This document shows, one piece after another, positions 7,604 to 16,687 of a stretch of DNA of 53,536 bases; positions within the stretch are counted from its first letter, which is position 1, and each line of letters opens with the position of its first letter. The position numbers and the translations under genes are program-made. The stretch comes from an uncultured Collinsella sp. GTDB lineage: Bacteria > Actinomycetota > Coriobacteriia > Coriobacteriales > Coriobacteriaceae. Under the pieces are notes generated by a model that ran no database searches, was not told the DNA's origin, and saw only the letters and a list, made by a program, of their open reading frames with translations. The stretch lies in contig CAAFGE010000053.1 in the NCBI GenBank assembly GCA_900762355.1, forward strand, positions 1-53,536, written 5' to 3'.

Positions 7604-8542
7604 CTACTCCTTCGAATCGTTTTGAACTTTGCCGGCGGCCAGCATCTGCTCGAACATCGAGGCCGACTGCGAAAAGTCGCTCGGCAGCACGACCGTCGAG
7701 GTTTTACCCGTGCGAGCGAACTCCGTCATCATCTCGGACCACTGCGTAAACATGAACAGTTGGTTGGCCTCGTCATTGCCGACACCCGTCTCCTGGATGA
7801 TCTCGAGCGAATCTTTGATACCCAGCGCGATGGCCTTGCGCTGGTTGGCGATGCCCTCGCCCGCCTTTTCCATAGCCTCGGCCTCGGCGGTCGCCTCAGT
7901 GACGCGCTTGATGCGGTCGGCCTCGGCGAGCTCCTGCGCGGCAGCGCGCTTGCGCTGGGCGGCGTTGATGTCGTTCATGGAGTTCTCAACCTCGGTCGGC
8001 AGTGCGATTTTGGTGATGAGCGTCGACACAAGGGTGAAGCCGTAGGCGGCCATCTGCTCGGAAACGGTAGCGTTGACATCCTTGGCGATGTCATCCTTCT
8101 TGGCAAAGACCTCATCGAGTGTGTAGACAGGAATCGAAGAGCGCAGGGCGTCGGTGATGAAGTCACGCATCTGGTCGACGGGCTCCTGCAGCATGTAGTA
8201 GCTCTTGTAGATGCCCGAATCTGCCGGGCCGGCGCCCATGTCGTAGCTCACGTGGTACTGAGCGGAGACCTCAAGGCCGATGGTCACGTTGTCCTGGGTC
8301 TTAACGTCGATGCCAAAACCGTTTTTCATGGTGCGCAGGCTCACCGTGGCGGCCTTGCGGTCGATCACGGGCACCTTCACGTGGAAGCCCGCGTTGACGA
8401 TACGATTGAACTTACCCAAGCGCTCGATGATCACAGCGTGCTGCTGCTCAACGACGTAGCAGGCGTTGGGAAGCAACAGCAGCAGGATGATGATGGGAAT
8501 CAAAAGGCTCGTAAGGGCAGCGATGATACCGGAAAACAGCAT
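7604..8542 (-). CDS. Stomatin/SPFH (band 7) membrane protein
   Basis: The 312 residues have an N-terminal membrane segment (about residues 5-27, LTSLLIPIIILLLLLPNACYVV). A band-7 domain follows (QQHAVIIERLGKFNRIVNAGFHVKVPVIDRK), then a coiled-coil stretch rich in Ala and Glu (AAQRKRAAAQELAEADRIKRVTEATAEAEAM). It is similar in layout to QmcA/slipins, which form membrane microdomain scaffolds. The start is ATG 8542, with GAGGAGAGA as ribosome-binding site; an upstream ATG at 8563 is less likely. It sits immediately upstream of rlmH. Confidence 0.9.
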   Translation of the reverse strand: MLFSGIIAALTSLLIPIIILLLLLPNACYVVEQQHAVIIERLGKFNRIVNAGFHVKVPVIDRKAATVSLRTMKNGFGIDVKTQDNVTIGLEVSAQYHVSYDMGAGPADSGIYKSYYMLQEPVDQMRDFITDALRSSIPVYTLDEVFAKKDDIAKDVNATVSEQMAAYGFTLVSTLITKIALPTEVENSMNDINAAQRKRAAAQELAEADRIKRVTEATAEAEAMEKAGEGIANQRKAIALGIKDSLEIIQETGVGNDEANQLFMFTQWSEMMTEFARTGKTSTVVLPSDFSQSASMFEQMLAAGKVQNDSKE

Positions 8543-8596
8543 GGTCTCTCCTCTGATAGGCACACGTTGCCATTAGGATACCCGTCCAAGGAGATC

Positions 8597-8640
8597 GTGC
8601 ATAACAAAAAAGCCCCCATTGCTGGGAGCTCTTTCAATCA
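8597..8640 (-). terminator. Distal copy of the tRNA-Leu terminator
   Basis: GAGCTCCCAGCAATGGGGGCTTTTTT on the minus strand repeats the terminator at about 8791-8826. It follows the duplicated tRNA-Leu tail, so a readthrough transcript would meet a second terminator. Confidence 0.65.
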
Positions 8641-8641
8641 A

Positions 8642-8830
8642 TGGTGCGGGCGAAAGGACGTCCGCGTATCCGCTTCGCGGATCCGCACCGGCATCGGCCG
8701 CCTGCCGGAGTCCTCGCCAGCTCGCTAAAAACGCTCCGCGTTTTCTTGACGCTCGCTCCTTCGCAGGTTCAAGTCCCTGCGATGAGCACATAACAAAAAA
8801 GCTCCCATTGCTGGGAGCTCTTTCATTAAA
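8642..8830 (-). repeat. 189-bp tRNA-Leu-linked repeat unit
   Basis: It contains a duplicated 18-nt tRNA-Leu tail (8642-8659), a GC-rich core sharing ATCCGCTTCGCGGATCCGCA and AACGCTCCGCGTTTTCTTGA with the tRNA-Arg units, then CGCAGGTTCAAGTCCCTGCG (8762-8781), which carries this tRNA's T-loop sequence in inverted orientation. The terminator follows at about 8791-8826. The core is shared with the Arg units while the tRNA-derived parts are Leu-specific. Confidence 0.8.
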
Positions 8831-8917
8831 TGGTGCGGGCGAAAGGACTTGAACCTTCATGGGGTTGCCCCCATACGGACCTGAACCGTACGCGTCTGCC
8901 AATTCCGCCACGCCCGC
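8831..8917 (-). tRNA. tRNA-Leu(CAG)
   Basis: Class II tRNA on the minus strand: acceptor GCGGGCG/CGCCCGC, anticodon loop TTCAGGT (CAG), long variable arm TGGGGGCAACCCCA, T-loop TTCAAGT and CCA encoded at 8831-8833. Length is 87 nt. Confidence 0.95.
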
Positions 8918-8928
8918 GTGCAGAAATT

Positions 8929-8957
8929 AGAATAACGGAGCGCCAGCGCGAACGCAA
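8929..8957 (-). promoter_or_regulatory. Promoter of tRNA-Leu
   Basis: TTGCGT (8952-8957), a 17-bp spacer and TATTCT (8929-8934) on the minus strand. The -35 box is 4 bp from the tatD stop codon region. Confidence 0.65.
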
Positions 8958-8960
8958 GAA

Positions 8961-9878
8961 CTATTTTTGAAAAAGTTTGCAGGCATTTTCCCAAGCGGCT
9001 TGCGCGATTGCTTCGGCATCCTCGCCGGTGCGGTCGACACGGTCGTTGATCAGCGTGTTTGCCGTAATGGAAATCATCGCGGGCTCACACTCAAGACCTC
9101 GAATGGGCTCTGGGGCCATGTACGGGCAATCCGTCTCGAACAAAATTCGATCGAGCGGGGTTGCCGCGAATGCCTCGCGCACGTCATCGTTGCGCTTAAA
9201 GGTTGCCGCACCGCCATAGGCAATGTAGCAACCCAAATCCACAAAGCGCTCCATCGTGGCGCGGTCCTCGCCAAAGCAATGCAACACACAGCCCGCCTGA
9301 GGCACGCCCACCTCGCGCAGAACGTTGTACGCGTCCACATGCGAGGTGCGTTCGCGGTCCGTGTCCTCGTGACGCAAATGCAGCTCCACCGGCACGTTGC
9401 GATGCACCGCGACCTCGAGTTGGCGCGCCATGCAGTCAATCTGCACGCCGTGGGGCGCCGGCGCGACATCGTCGTCGTAATCCATGTGGTAGTCCAGGCC
9501 GATCTCACCGATACCGACGCATAAGGGGTCATCAAGTGCGGCCACAATCTGGGCATGAATATCCTCGGTATAGTCCGGCGCACCGTACGGATGCACGCCG
9601 GCAAGATACTCGATCTGCGGAATATCCTGCATTGGCAAAATCTCGTGCGTCAGCCAGTCGCTATAGTCCGCCACGCTGCGTTTGTCGGCAATGGGATCGA
9701 AGATCGTCACCAAAAGGTCAATGCCTGCGGCCTTGGCACGCACGAGCGTCTCGGGCACTTCCTTGCCCCAAAACGAGAGCAGGTGCGCATGCGTATCGGC
9801 AAGCGGCGCCAGCGGTACCGGACAAGCAACCGTTTTCTTTTTCTTGGTAAACGTCACGCGTTCGGCATTAAGCGTCAT
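8961..9878 (-). CDS. tatD: TatD-family metal-dependent hydrolase
   Basis: TIM-barrel amidohydrolase of the TatD/YcfH family, generally magnesium-dependent DNases. The 305 residues include the metal-binding ADTHAHL (about residue 27), GEIGLDYH, HLRHEDTDR, HCFGEDRATMERF and the late FETDCPYMAPEPIRG. The start at 9878 overlaps the end of ksgA by 11 bp, supporting translational coupling. TatD next to ksgA and metG is a common bacterial arrangement, and here all three are on one strand. Confidence 0.92.
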   Translation of the reverse strand: MTLNAERVTFTKKKKTVACPVPLAPLADTHAHLLSFWGKEVPETLVRAKAAGIDLLVTIFDPIADKRSVADYSDWLTHEILPMQDIPQIEYLAGVHPYGAPDYTEDIHAQIVAALDDPLCVGIGEIGLDYHMDYDDDVAPAPHGVQIDCMARQLEVAVHRNVPVELHLRHEDTDRERTSHVDAYNVLREVGVPQAGCVLHCFGEDRATMERFVDLGCYIAYGGAATFKRNDDVREAFAATPLDRILFETDCPYMAPEPIRGLECEPAMISITANTLINDRVDRTGEDAEAIAQAAWENACKLFQK

Positions 9879-10728
9879 GGGAAAGCTCCTGGGCCAGACG
9901 GACAAAGTCGGTGACGTCAAGCGTCTCGGCGCGCGTGGTGGGTGCGATACCGCAAGCCTCAAAGGCAGCATCGAGTACGTCCTTGGCAAAACCGTTGGCA
10001 CCCATGGAATTGCGGATGGTTTTGCGGCGCTGGGCAAATGCAGCATCGATCACACGGGCCACAAACTCGCGATCGAGGCCCTCGGGCACCACGCCGTCGA
10101 CACGATCGATACGCACGACGGCCGAGTCCACATGCGGCGCTGGCATAAAGCAGCGCGGCGGCACCTCAAAGCGACCCGTCACCCGCGCATACAGGCCGAG
10201 CTTTGCCGTGTAGCCACCATAGGTCTTGTTGCCGGGAGTCGCGGCAATACGGTCGGTGACTTCTTTTTGTACCATAACCACGGCGCGTTTGAGCGCGGGC
10301 ATCGTCTGGAAGAACTGCAGAATGATCGTCGCCGCAACGTTATAGGGCAGATTCGCGACAAACACCGTAGGCTCGCCACCGGCAGCCTGCTCAATCTGCT
10401 CCGGCGTCACCTTGAGCGCATCGCCCATGATAAAGCGGAAGTTGGCATAGTCGGCGGCGTGGGCATCGAGCACCGGCTCGAGCTCGGGATCGGCCTCGAT
10501 CGACGTAACGCACGCCGCCTCTTGCAGCAGGGCCAACGTCAGCGTACCGCAACCCGGGCCGACCTCGAGCACGCGCTCATCGCCCGCAAGCTCAGCGAGC
10601 TCGCAAATGCGCTCAATCACATGGTTGTCGATCAGGAAGTTCTGGCCCAGGCGATGCTTGGTCGCAAGGCCAAACTCCTCCAGCAGCTCCCTGGTTGCCG
10701 TGGGGTTTGCCAAAGGCGAAGTTGTCAT
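9868..10728 (-). CDS. rsmA: 16S rRNA adenine-1518/1519 N6-dimethyltransferase
   Basis: KsgA-type SAM methyltransferase that dimethylates two adenines near the 3' end of 16S rRNA during small-subunit assembly. The 286 residues start with the LGQNFLID signature (about residue 27), then motif I VLEVGPGCGTLT and the catalytic NLPYN (about residue 127). AAGGAGG precedes the ATG at a perfect distance. It overlaps tatD at its end. Confidence 0.95.
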   Translation of the reverse strand: MTTSPLANPTATRELLEEFGLATKHRLGQNFLIDNHVIERICELAELAGDERVLEVGPGCGTLTLALLQEAACVTSIEADPELEPVLDAHAADYANFRFIMGDALKVTPEQIEQAAGGEPTVFVANLPYNVAATIILQFFQTMPALKRAVVMVQKEVTDRIAATPGNKTYGGYTAKLGLYARVTGRFEVPPRCFMPAPHVDSAVVRIDRVDGVVPEGLDREFVARVIDAAFAQRRKTIRNSMGANGFAKDVLDAAFEACGIAPTTRAETLDVTDFVRLAQELSHDA

Positions 10729-10762
10729 GGTTGCCTCCTTAACATGGTAGCTGCATCGTAAA

Positions 10763-10796
10763 GCAAAAGGGCATGGACCGTTGCGGCCATGCCCTT
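10763..10796 (-). terminator. Terminator of metG
   Basis: Minus-strand stem AAGGGCATGG/CCATGCCCTT with TTTTGCTTT tail, 42 nt after the metG stop codon and before ksgA. Confidence 0.8.
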
Positions 10797-10838
10797 ACCG
10801 TGAAATAGCAAATTGCCGATATGGCACTCGCGCGATTT

Positions 10839-12440
<1,602 letters not shown>

Positions 12441-12509
12441 GGGGTTTGTCCTCCAGAAAAACGTTGCATACAGGGGATGATTCTAGCGCAAGGGCTGGAT
12501 ATCCTCCAT

Positions 12510-13388
12510 CTATTGCATATCGAGCACCATGGCATAGACATCGCGCTTGCGGCGCGAGTACTTCTGCGACAGGCGCTTTGCCACCGCGGAGGCGGGCTCG
12601 CCCTCCTCGAGCGCCACGCGGATGTCCTCGCGCAGGGCTTCGTCAGGGTCTACCGCTGCGGCTCCAACCGGCACGATGCCGGACTCCTCATCCTCGCTCG
12701 GCGGCGCGATGACCAGCGCGATCTCGCCCTTTACCTCGCCACGGGCGCGCAGCTCCTCGGTTAGCTGGGCGGCGGATCCACGCAAGACTTCCTCGTGCAG
12801 TTTGGTGAGCTCGCGGCAGACGGCAACATCGCGTTGGGGAAAGACCTCGGCCACGGCCTCGAGCGTCGCGACGATGCGATGTGGAGACTCGTAGAAGATG
12901 AGCGCGCCGGGGACGACGGCAAGGCGCTGCAGTCGGCGCACGCGGTCGCCGTGCTTGCGACCCAAAAAGCCTTCGAAGAAGAAATGCTCGCAGGGAATAC
13001 CGGACGATACGAGCGCCGTGACGCAAGCAGAGGGGCCGGGAATAACCTCGACAGGCACATCCGCCTCGCGCGCCGCCTCAACCAGCGCCTGGCCGGGATC
13101 GGACACGCTCGGCATGCCGGCGTCCGAGGCAAAGGCGAGGGTCTCCCCCGCCAGCAGACGGTCGACCAGACCGGCGGCGCGGCTGGCGATCACATTCTCG
13201 TCGCAACGGACAAGCGGCTTGGAAATGCCCAGGTGCATCAGCAGCTTTGACGTCACACGTGTGTCTTCGCAGCAGATGGCATCGGCGGCGGCAAACGCCT
13301 CGCCAACGCGCGGGGACAGGTCGCCCAGGTTGCCGATGGGCGTGCCGACCACATAGAGTTTGCCCGTATGGGCGCTGTTTTGCGTCAT
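12510..13388 (-). CDS. rsmI: 16S rRNA cytidine-1402 2'-O-methyltransferase
   Basis: Tetrapyrrole-methylase-fold enzyme that methylates the ribose of C1402 in 16S rRNA. The 292 residues carry LYVVGTPIGNLGDLSPR, AICCEDTRVTSKLL, SDAGMPSVSDPG and FFEGFLGRKHGDR, all typical. The C-terminal residues about 245-290 form the small extra domain seen in RsmI (EGEPASAVAKRLSQKYSRRKRDVY). It begins 6 bp after the GH5-like gene, so the two are probably cotranscribed. Confidence 0.95.
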   Translation of the reverse strand: MTQNSAHTGKLYVVGTPIGNLGDLSPRVGEAFAAADAICCEDTRVTSKLLMHLGISKPLVRCDENVIASRAAGLVDRLLAGETLAFASDAGMPSVSDPGQALVEAAREADVPVEVIPGPSACVTALVSSGIPCEHFFFEGFLGRKHGDRVRRLQRLAVVPGALIFYESPHRIVATLEAVAEVFPQRDVAVCRELTKLHEEVLRGSAAQLTEELRARGEVKGEIALVIAPPSEDEESGIVPVGAAAVDPDEALREDIRVALEEGEPASAVAKRLSQKYSRRKRDVYAMVLDMQ

Positions 13389-13394
13389 ATCAAC

Positions 13395-14456
13395 CTATTC
13401 AATCATGCCGCGCTCGAGCGTGCCGAGTGCCGCGCGGGCGTCCCATGCTGCAATACGCTTCTCGGTCTTCCAAGTTTGGAAGAACCAACCGGCAGCCGGC
13501 GCAAACGAAGCCAGCTGGTTGGCGATAAACACGCGCTCGTAGGCATTACGGCCCTCGGGCGTAACCGATGAGTTGGCAAAGATCGCCGCGCCTGACCATT
13601 CGCCCACCAGCACGGGGAACCCTGTCGAAATCGCTTCTTTAAGCTCGCGCTTGTTACGCGAAATCGCCGTCGTCAGCCCGCGGGGGCTCGTGATGTCGAG
13701 CGCATGCTCGTCGCGGTAATGATACAGATGAAGGTCCATGTAGACATTCTTGTACTTGGCGCCGCGCATAAAGTGCTTCCACTCGCTGGGATGCCCCGAA
13801 GACGAGAAGACGACGATCTTGTCCTCGGGCATATACGAACGAACGAGCTCGTACGCGTCGCGATAGAAGTTACGCAGGTAATGCGCCGGAATACCATCCG
13901 TCATGGTAAAGAGACTCTTGCGGACGCTCATCTGCGGCGTATCCAGCAACTCAATGCCCAGCAGGCTCTCGGCCTCACCGTATCGATCGGCCAGGCGCTC
14001 GAGCACGTCGAGTGCGACATGGCGACCGTTGGTGGAAGAATGCCACTCGGCGACGGTCTCCGGCGTGGTGGGCGAATCGTTGGAATCACCTTGGCCGCCG
14101 GGCACGGTCGCCAAATCGAGCAGCACGCGGATGTTGTACTTAGCGGCCCACTCAATCGCACGGTCGATATAGTCAACGACCGAGATGTACGAGGCGTCGG
14201 ATTCCTGCGAGCCAAAGGCATACCACGGCACCGGTAGACGTACGGCGTTGAGGCCGATCTGCGCCATACGACGAAAATCGTCCTCGCTCACAAACGTCTC
14301 GTAATGACGGCGCATACGCTCGTTATAGGCAGCGGTGCCCATGGCCTCTTGCAGCTCCGCCGCATTGGATGCACCGGTCGCCGCATAGAGCGACGGGGTC
14401 ACCCAGGGCTCGGGAATAAACCAGCCAGAGAGATTAACGCCGAGAATCCTCTCCAT
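13395..14456 (-). CDS. GH5-like protein (exo-beta-1,3-glucanase-like), catalytic residues altered
   Basis: The 353-residue TIM-barrel protein resembles GH5 exo-1,3-beta-glucanases: GVNLSGWFIPEPWVTPSLYA at the start, NAVRLPVPWYAF, and VGEWSGAA with the nucleophile Glu near 286. The usual NEP acid/base motif after GIELL reads DTP (residues 172-174), and the DLHxAPG motif reads DLATVPGGQ, losing the His. Loss of two catalytic residues suggests a non-hydrolytic or diverged role. No signal peptide is visible. The start ATG 14456 follows AAGGGGG; longer upstream ORF sequence lies in the intergenic array and is not family-like. It is probably in one operon with rsmI. Confidence 0.85.
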   Translation of the reverse strand: MERILGVNLSGWFIPEPWVTPSLYAATGASNAAELQEAMGTAAYNERMRRHYETFVSEDDFRRMAQIGLNAVRLPVPWYAFGSQESDASYISVVDYIDRAIEWAAKYNIRVLLDLATVPGGQGDSNDSPTTPETVAEWHSSTNGRHVALDVLERLADRYGEAESLLGIELLDTPQMSVRKSLFTMTDGIPAHYLRNFYRDAYELVRSYMPEDKIVVFSSSGHPSEWKHFMRGAKYKNVYMDLHLYHYRDEHALDITSPRGLTTAISRNKRELKEAISTGFPVLVGEWSGAAIFANSSVTPEGRNAYERVFIANQLASFAPAAGWFFQTWKTEKRIAAWDARAALGTLERGMIE

Positions 14457-14636
14457 CACGGCCCCCTTCGAATCGTGCAGGCTTGGCCCACATCGTATTG
14501 CATAGGATAAGTATCGTTTTGAGTATACCCGCGCGTGCGGACAGGCGACCGAACGGTCTACAAAGTGACGTGAAAGTGGGAGGAATGTCTGGGGCAGACA
14601 AGCTCGAGCCAGCGCGCCGGGATGCGTACGTGTGCC

Positions 14637-14806
14637 GGAAAGCTTGTCCCGTTTATCCGCTCTGTAATGGGATGTACTTTCCGTTTGCATGACCAACCGG
14701 AAAGTACATCCCACAATTTCGCGCTATTCCGGGTTGCGTTTTCCCAAACACCCCCGAAACGGAAAGCGCATCCCACTCTGGATCAAAATTCCGGGATGCA
14801 GTTTCC
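14637..14806. repeat. Phased array of six alternating 14-bp inverted motifs
   Basis: Motifs: GGAAAGCTTGTCCC (14637), GGGATGTACTTTCC (14669), GGAAAGTACATCCC (14699), GGGTTGCGTTTTCC (14731), GGAAAGCGCATCCC (14761), GGGATGCAGTTTCC (14793). Orientation alternates strictly. Spacers are 18, 16, 18, 16 and 18 bp, so centres lie 32, 30, 32, 30 and 32 bp apart, about three helical turns each. Motifs 2 and 3 are a perfect 15-bp inverted repeat. Equivalently it is a 62-bp tandem unit ending in ATTCC. It lies upstream of the GH5-like gene and downstream of the tRNA-Phe repeat. Confidence 0.85.
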
Positions 14807-14822
14807 GCAGGAGCACTCGGCA

Positions 14823-14852
14823 AAAGAAAAGGACCCCTTTGCAGAGGTCCTA
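14823..14852 (-). terminator. Distal copy of the tRNA-Phe terminator
   Basis: Minus-strand stem AGGACCTCTGCAAAGGGGTCC with TTTTCTTTTG tail, duplicated from about 15007-15036. Confidence 0.65.
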
Positions 14853-14864
14853 GTCGATTCAAGG

Positions 14865-15049
14865 TGGCGGGGAAGGGAATCGCGCCCGCGCTCCGCGCGG
14901 ACGGACCGCTGCGGCGCTTCGCGCCTTGCGAGCTCCGCTGGCAAACGCTCACGCGTTTACTCAGCTCCGCGCCCTCACGGGGTTCGATTCCGTGTGGGGA
15001 CCACATAAAAGAAAAGGACCCCTTTGCAGAGGTCCTAGTCAATTCAAGG
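14865..15049 (-). repeat. 185-bp tRNA-Phe-linked repeat unit
   Basis: It starts with the duplicated tRNA-Phe tail (14865-14882), then a GC-rich core with hairpins (GGCGCTTCGCGCC, AACGCTCACGCGTT) that follows the Arg/Leu core layout but differs in sequence. CACGGGGTTCGATTCCGTG (14976-14994) carries this tRNA's T-loop in inverted orientation, and the Phe terminator (about 15007-15036) comes before the true tRNA end. Confidence 0.78.
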
Positions 15050-15122
<73 letters not shown>

Positions 15123-15154
15123 ATTTGAGGTGTGCCTTGTTTCAAGGCTTGATT

Positions 15155-15182
15155 AGTATAACCAAGGACGCGTTCCGGTCAA
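15155..15182 (-). promoter_or_regulatory. Promoter of tRNA-Phe
   Basis: TTGACC (15177-15182), a 16-bp spacer and TATACT (15155-15160) on the minus strand, 32 bp upstream of the tRNA. Confidence 0.7.
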
Positions 15183-15245
15183 CCGAGAATTTTAAAAAAG
15201 TTTTTGAGCACAGCCTCGGTTCTATAAATCGGCACGTCAGAGGCA

Positions 15246-15533
15246 TCAGCCGGCAGCAAGAAGTTTTTCGCTCAGAGCCGCACGGGCAAACTCACTTGGC
15301 GTCATCCCCTCGGCAGCCGCCCGTCGACGAATGGCCTCCTTCATTCCCAGAGGAATCTTGACCGACAGCGTTGCCGTCCCCTCACCTGAGAGCGGGGGCC
15401 GTCCATGCACGATCCCACCAACGGTGTGTTCGCCATCCGGTAACTCTCCGCGCTCGTACGACTCGCACCACGCGTCAATCATTTCATCCGTTAAAACCTG
15501 ACCATTAGCGGCCGTATACGTCTTGCCCATCAT
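15246..15533 (-). CDS. Antitoxin-like protein with C-terminal ribbon-helix-helix
   Basis: The 95-residue protein has a C-terminal segment LSVKIPLGMKEAIRRRAAAEG followed by MTPSEFARAALSEKLL, typical of a ribbon-helix-helix (CopG/MetJ-like) DNA-binding fold. The N-terminal half (residues 1-45) is acidic and may bind the toxin. The start codons at 15533 and 15530 overlap the toxin stop codon (ATGA), so translation is coupled. The order toxin then antitoxin is the less common one. Its role as antitoxin is inferred from the pairing. Confidence 0.7.
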   Translation of the reverse strand: MMGKTYTAANGQVLTDEMIDAWCESYERGELPDGEHTVGGIVHGRPPLSGEGTATLSVKIPLGMKEAIRRRAAAEGMTPSEFARAALSEKLLAAG

Positions 15534-15796
15534 CGACCCCTTTGTCGAGCCTGTTCAATCTCCTGCCAAAATTTCTTCTGAACTGGAGACAAGGCATGAA
15601 TGATAAGCCACCCACGGACAAGCTCGACCGCGACAAGCTCAACGCTTCGTCCGTCTGGGAGCCATCCAATCGCAAGCCATCTCGGCGGCTCGTCCTTCGA
15701 CTCGCGACGAATGCACTCAGTAACCGCAAGCCAAGCGCTAAGCACCTGCTTTTCCGTCAGGTGCTTTTTAGCATTGGGATGGATCTCAACATCCAT
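15530..15796 (-). CDS. RelE/BrnT-like putative toxin
   Basis: The 88-residue protein starts at MDVEIHPNAKKHLTEKQVL. It contains RWLAIGWLPDGRSVELVAVEL and GWLIIHALSPVQKKFWQEIEQ, a layout like small RelE/BrnT or type II toxins that fold as a compact alpha/beta unit. Catalytic residues cannot be assigned with confidence. The upstream codons to 15892 are open but lack a good start. It overlaps the antitoxin gene by 4 bp. Calling it a toxin rests on size, fold-like pattern and gene pairing. Confidence 0.6.
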   Translation of the reverse strand: MDVEIHPNAKKHLTEKQVLSAWLAVTECIRRESKDEPPRWLAIGWLPDGRSVELVAVELVRGWLIIHALSPVQKKFWQEIEQARQRGR

Positions 15797-15854
15797 GCAT
15801 CTTCTCCTCCATCTTACCCAATTTCGTATGACAAAAGTCCGCAGTCGCCAATTC

Positions 15855-16214
15855 TTAAGCCGGCACGCGTTGGAGAGCAGGGGTCGAAACAATGATTGAA
15901 GGACGCTCTAGTACAGCCCAGGCGCCGGGGCAGGAGCACATGCGCCAAGGACGAACGTTTTCGTAGCGCGCGAGGATATTGCCGTCGCGATCGATGAAGG
16001 CGATGTCGATGGGATAGGCCATAAAACACGTGTGGACCGAAGAGCAGCGTGGAAACGCCATGACGAGCGGCAGGCCGTTGGCGGCAACCGGACGCCGTCC
16101 CAGCATGCCGCGCAGGCGCACGACAAACGACTCCGCCACCACAAACTCGGCCGGCGTCCAACCCAGCCTATTGAGTGCCCGCGAGTAGGCGATGTAGGAC
16201 GAGACCGCGGTCAC
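15855..16214 (-). CDS. DUF192 family protein at the end of the Tad operon
   Basis: The 119-residue protein carries the DUF192 pattern: LRGMLGRRPVAANGLPLVMAFPRCSSVHTCFMAYPIDIAFID, then ILARYENVRPWRMCSCPGAWAVLE. The start GTG at 16214 overlaps the stop of the preceding TadE-like gene (GTGA), which argues for membership of the pilus operon. No clear signal peptide is present, unlike many secreted DUF192 proteins. The function is unknown; DUF192 genes sit beside pilus genes in some other bacteria. Confidence 0.8.
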   Translation of the reverse strand: MTAVSSYIAYSRALNRLGWTPAEFVVAESFVVRLRGMLGRRPVAANGLPLVMAFPRCSSVHTCFMAYPIDIAFIDRDGNILARYENVRPWRMCSCPGAWAVLERPSIIVSTPALQRVPA

Positions 16215-16687
16215 ATGACCACCCCCGGACGCCATGGATCGACCGTCACCGCGCGCTCGTGCGACAACGTTGTCGGCTCCCCCAGCGAAACGCCAGCGAT
16301 GCTGAGAAAAGTCGGCCACGGCTCATAGTGCATGGTGCAGGTGTAGGTCCTAAACGTACCGGATAGGGAGAGCAGGCCACCATCCGATGCCTCCGCGCCT
16401 TGCTCGCTCGACACTTCGATCTGCAAGTCATAGCCTTCCATGGCATTCAGAATTTGAGTCTGAACCGTCGCCGAGGCATCGGCAGAGCTCTCGTCACCCT
16501 CCCCGCCCGGCGCCACAGCGTGCGCCAGCACGATGTCGGGCACCACGCGGTCGAAGCGCGCGACAGCGCTGGCAAAGACCATGACGTTGTACACGATGAG
16601 CGCCAGCACCAGCAAAACGGGCGTAACCACTGCCATCTCCACCGTCGCTTGGGCACGCTCCTCGCGCAGACGCATGCGGATACTCAT
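16211..16687 (-). CDS. TadE-like minor pilin
   Basis: The 158-residue protein has a cytoplasmic leader MSIRMRLREERAQATVEM followed by a hydrophobic helix (AVVTPVLLVLALIVYNVMVFA, about residues 19-39). The leader/helix boundary AQATVEM matches the other pilin-like proteins of the operon, suggesting cleavage before Gln with Glu at +5. The rest is extracellular with few Cys. Its start shares one base with the previous stop (TAATG). TadE-type proteins are pseudopilins needed for Tad pilus assembly. Confidence 0.8.
   Translation of the reverse strand: MSIRMRLREERAQATVEMAVVTPVLLVLALIVYNVMVFASAVARFDRVVPDIVLAHAVAPGGEGDESSADASATVQTQILNAMEGYDLQIEVSSEQGAEASDGGLLSLSGTFRTYTCTMHYEPWPTFLSIAGVSLGEPTTLSHERAVTVDPWRPGVVM

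Noticed and set aside
8757..8790. Considered as the 3' half of a + strand tRNA (T-arm plus acceptor-like tail)
   Set aside because: No D-arm, anticodon arm or matching 5' acceptor strand is present; it is part of the tRNA-linked repeat.
14637..14806. Considered as a CRISPR array
   Set aside because: Repeats are 14 bp, alternate in orientation, spacers are only 16-18 bp and partly conserved, and no cas gene is near.
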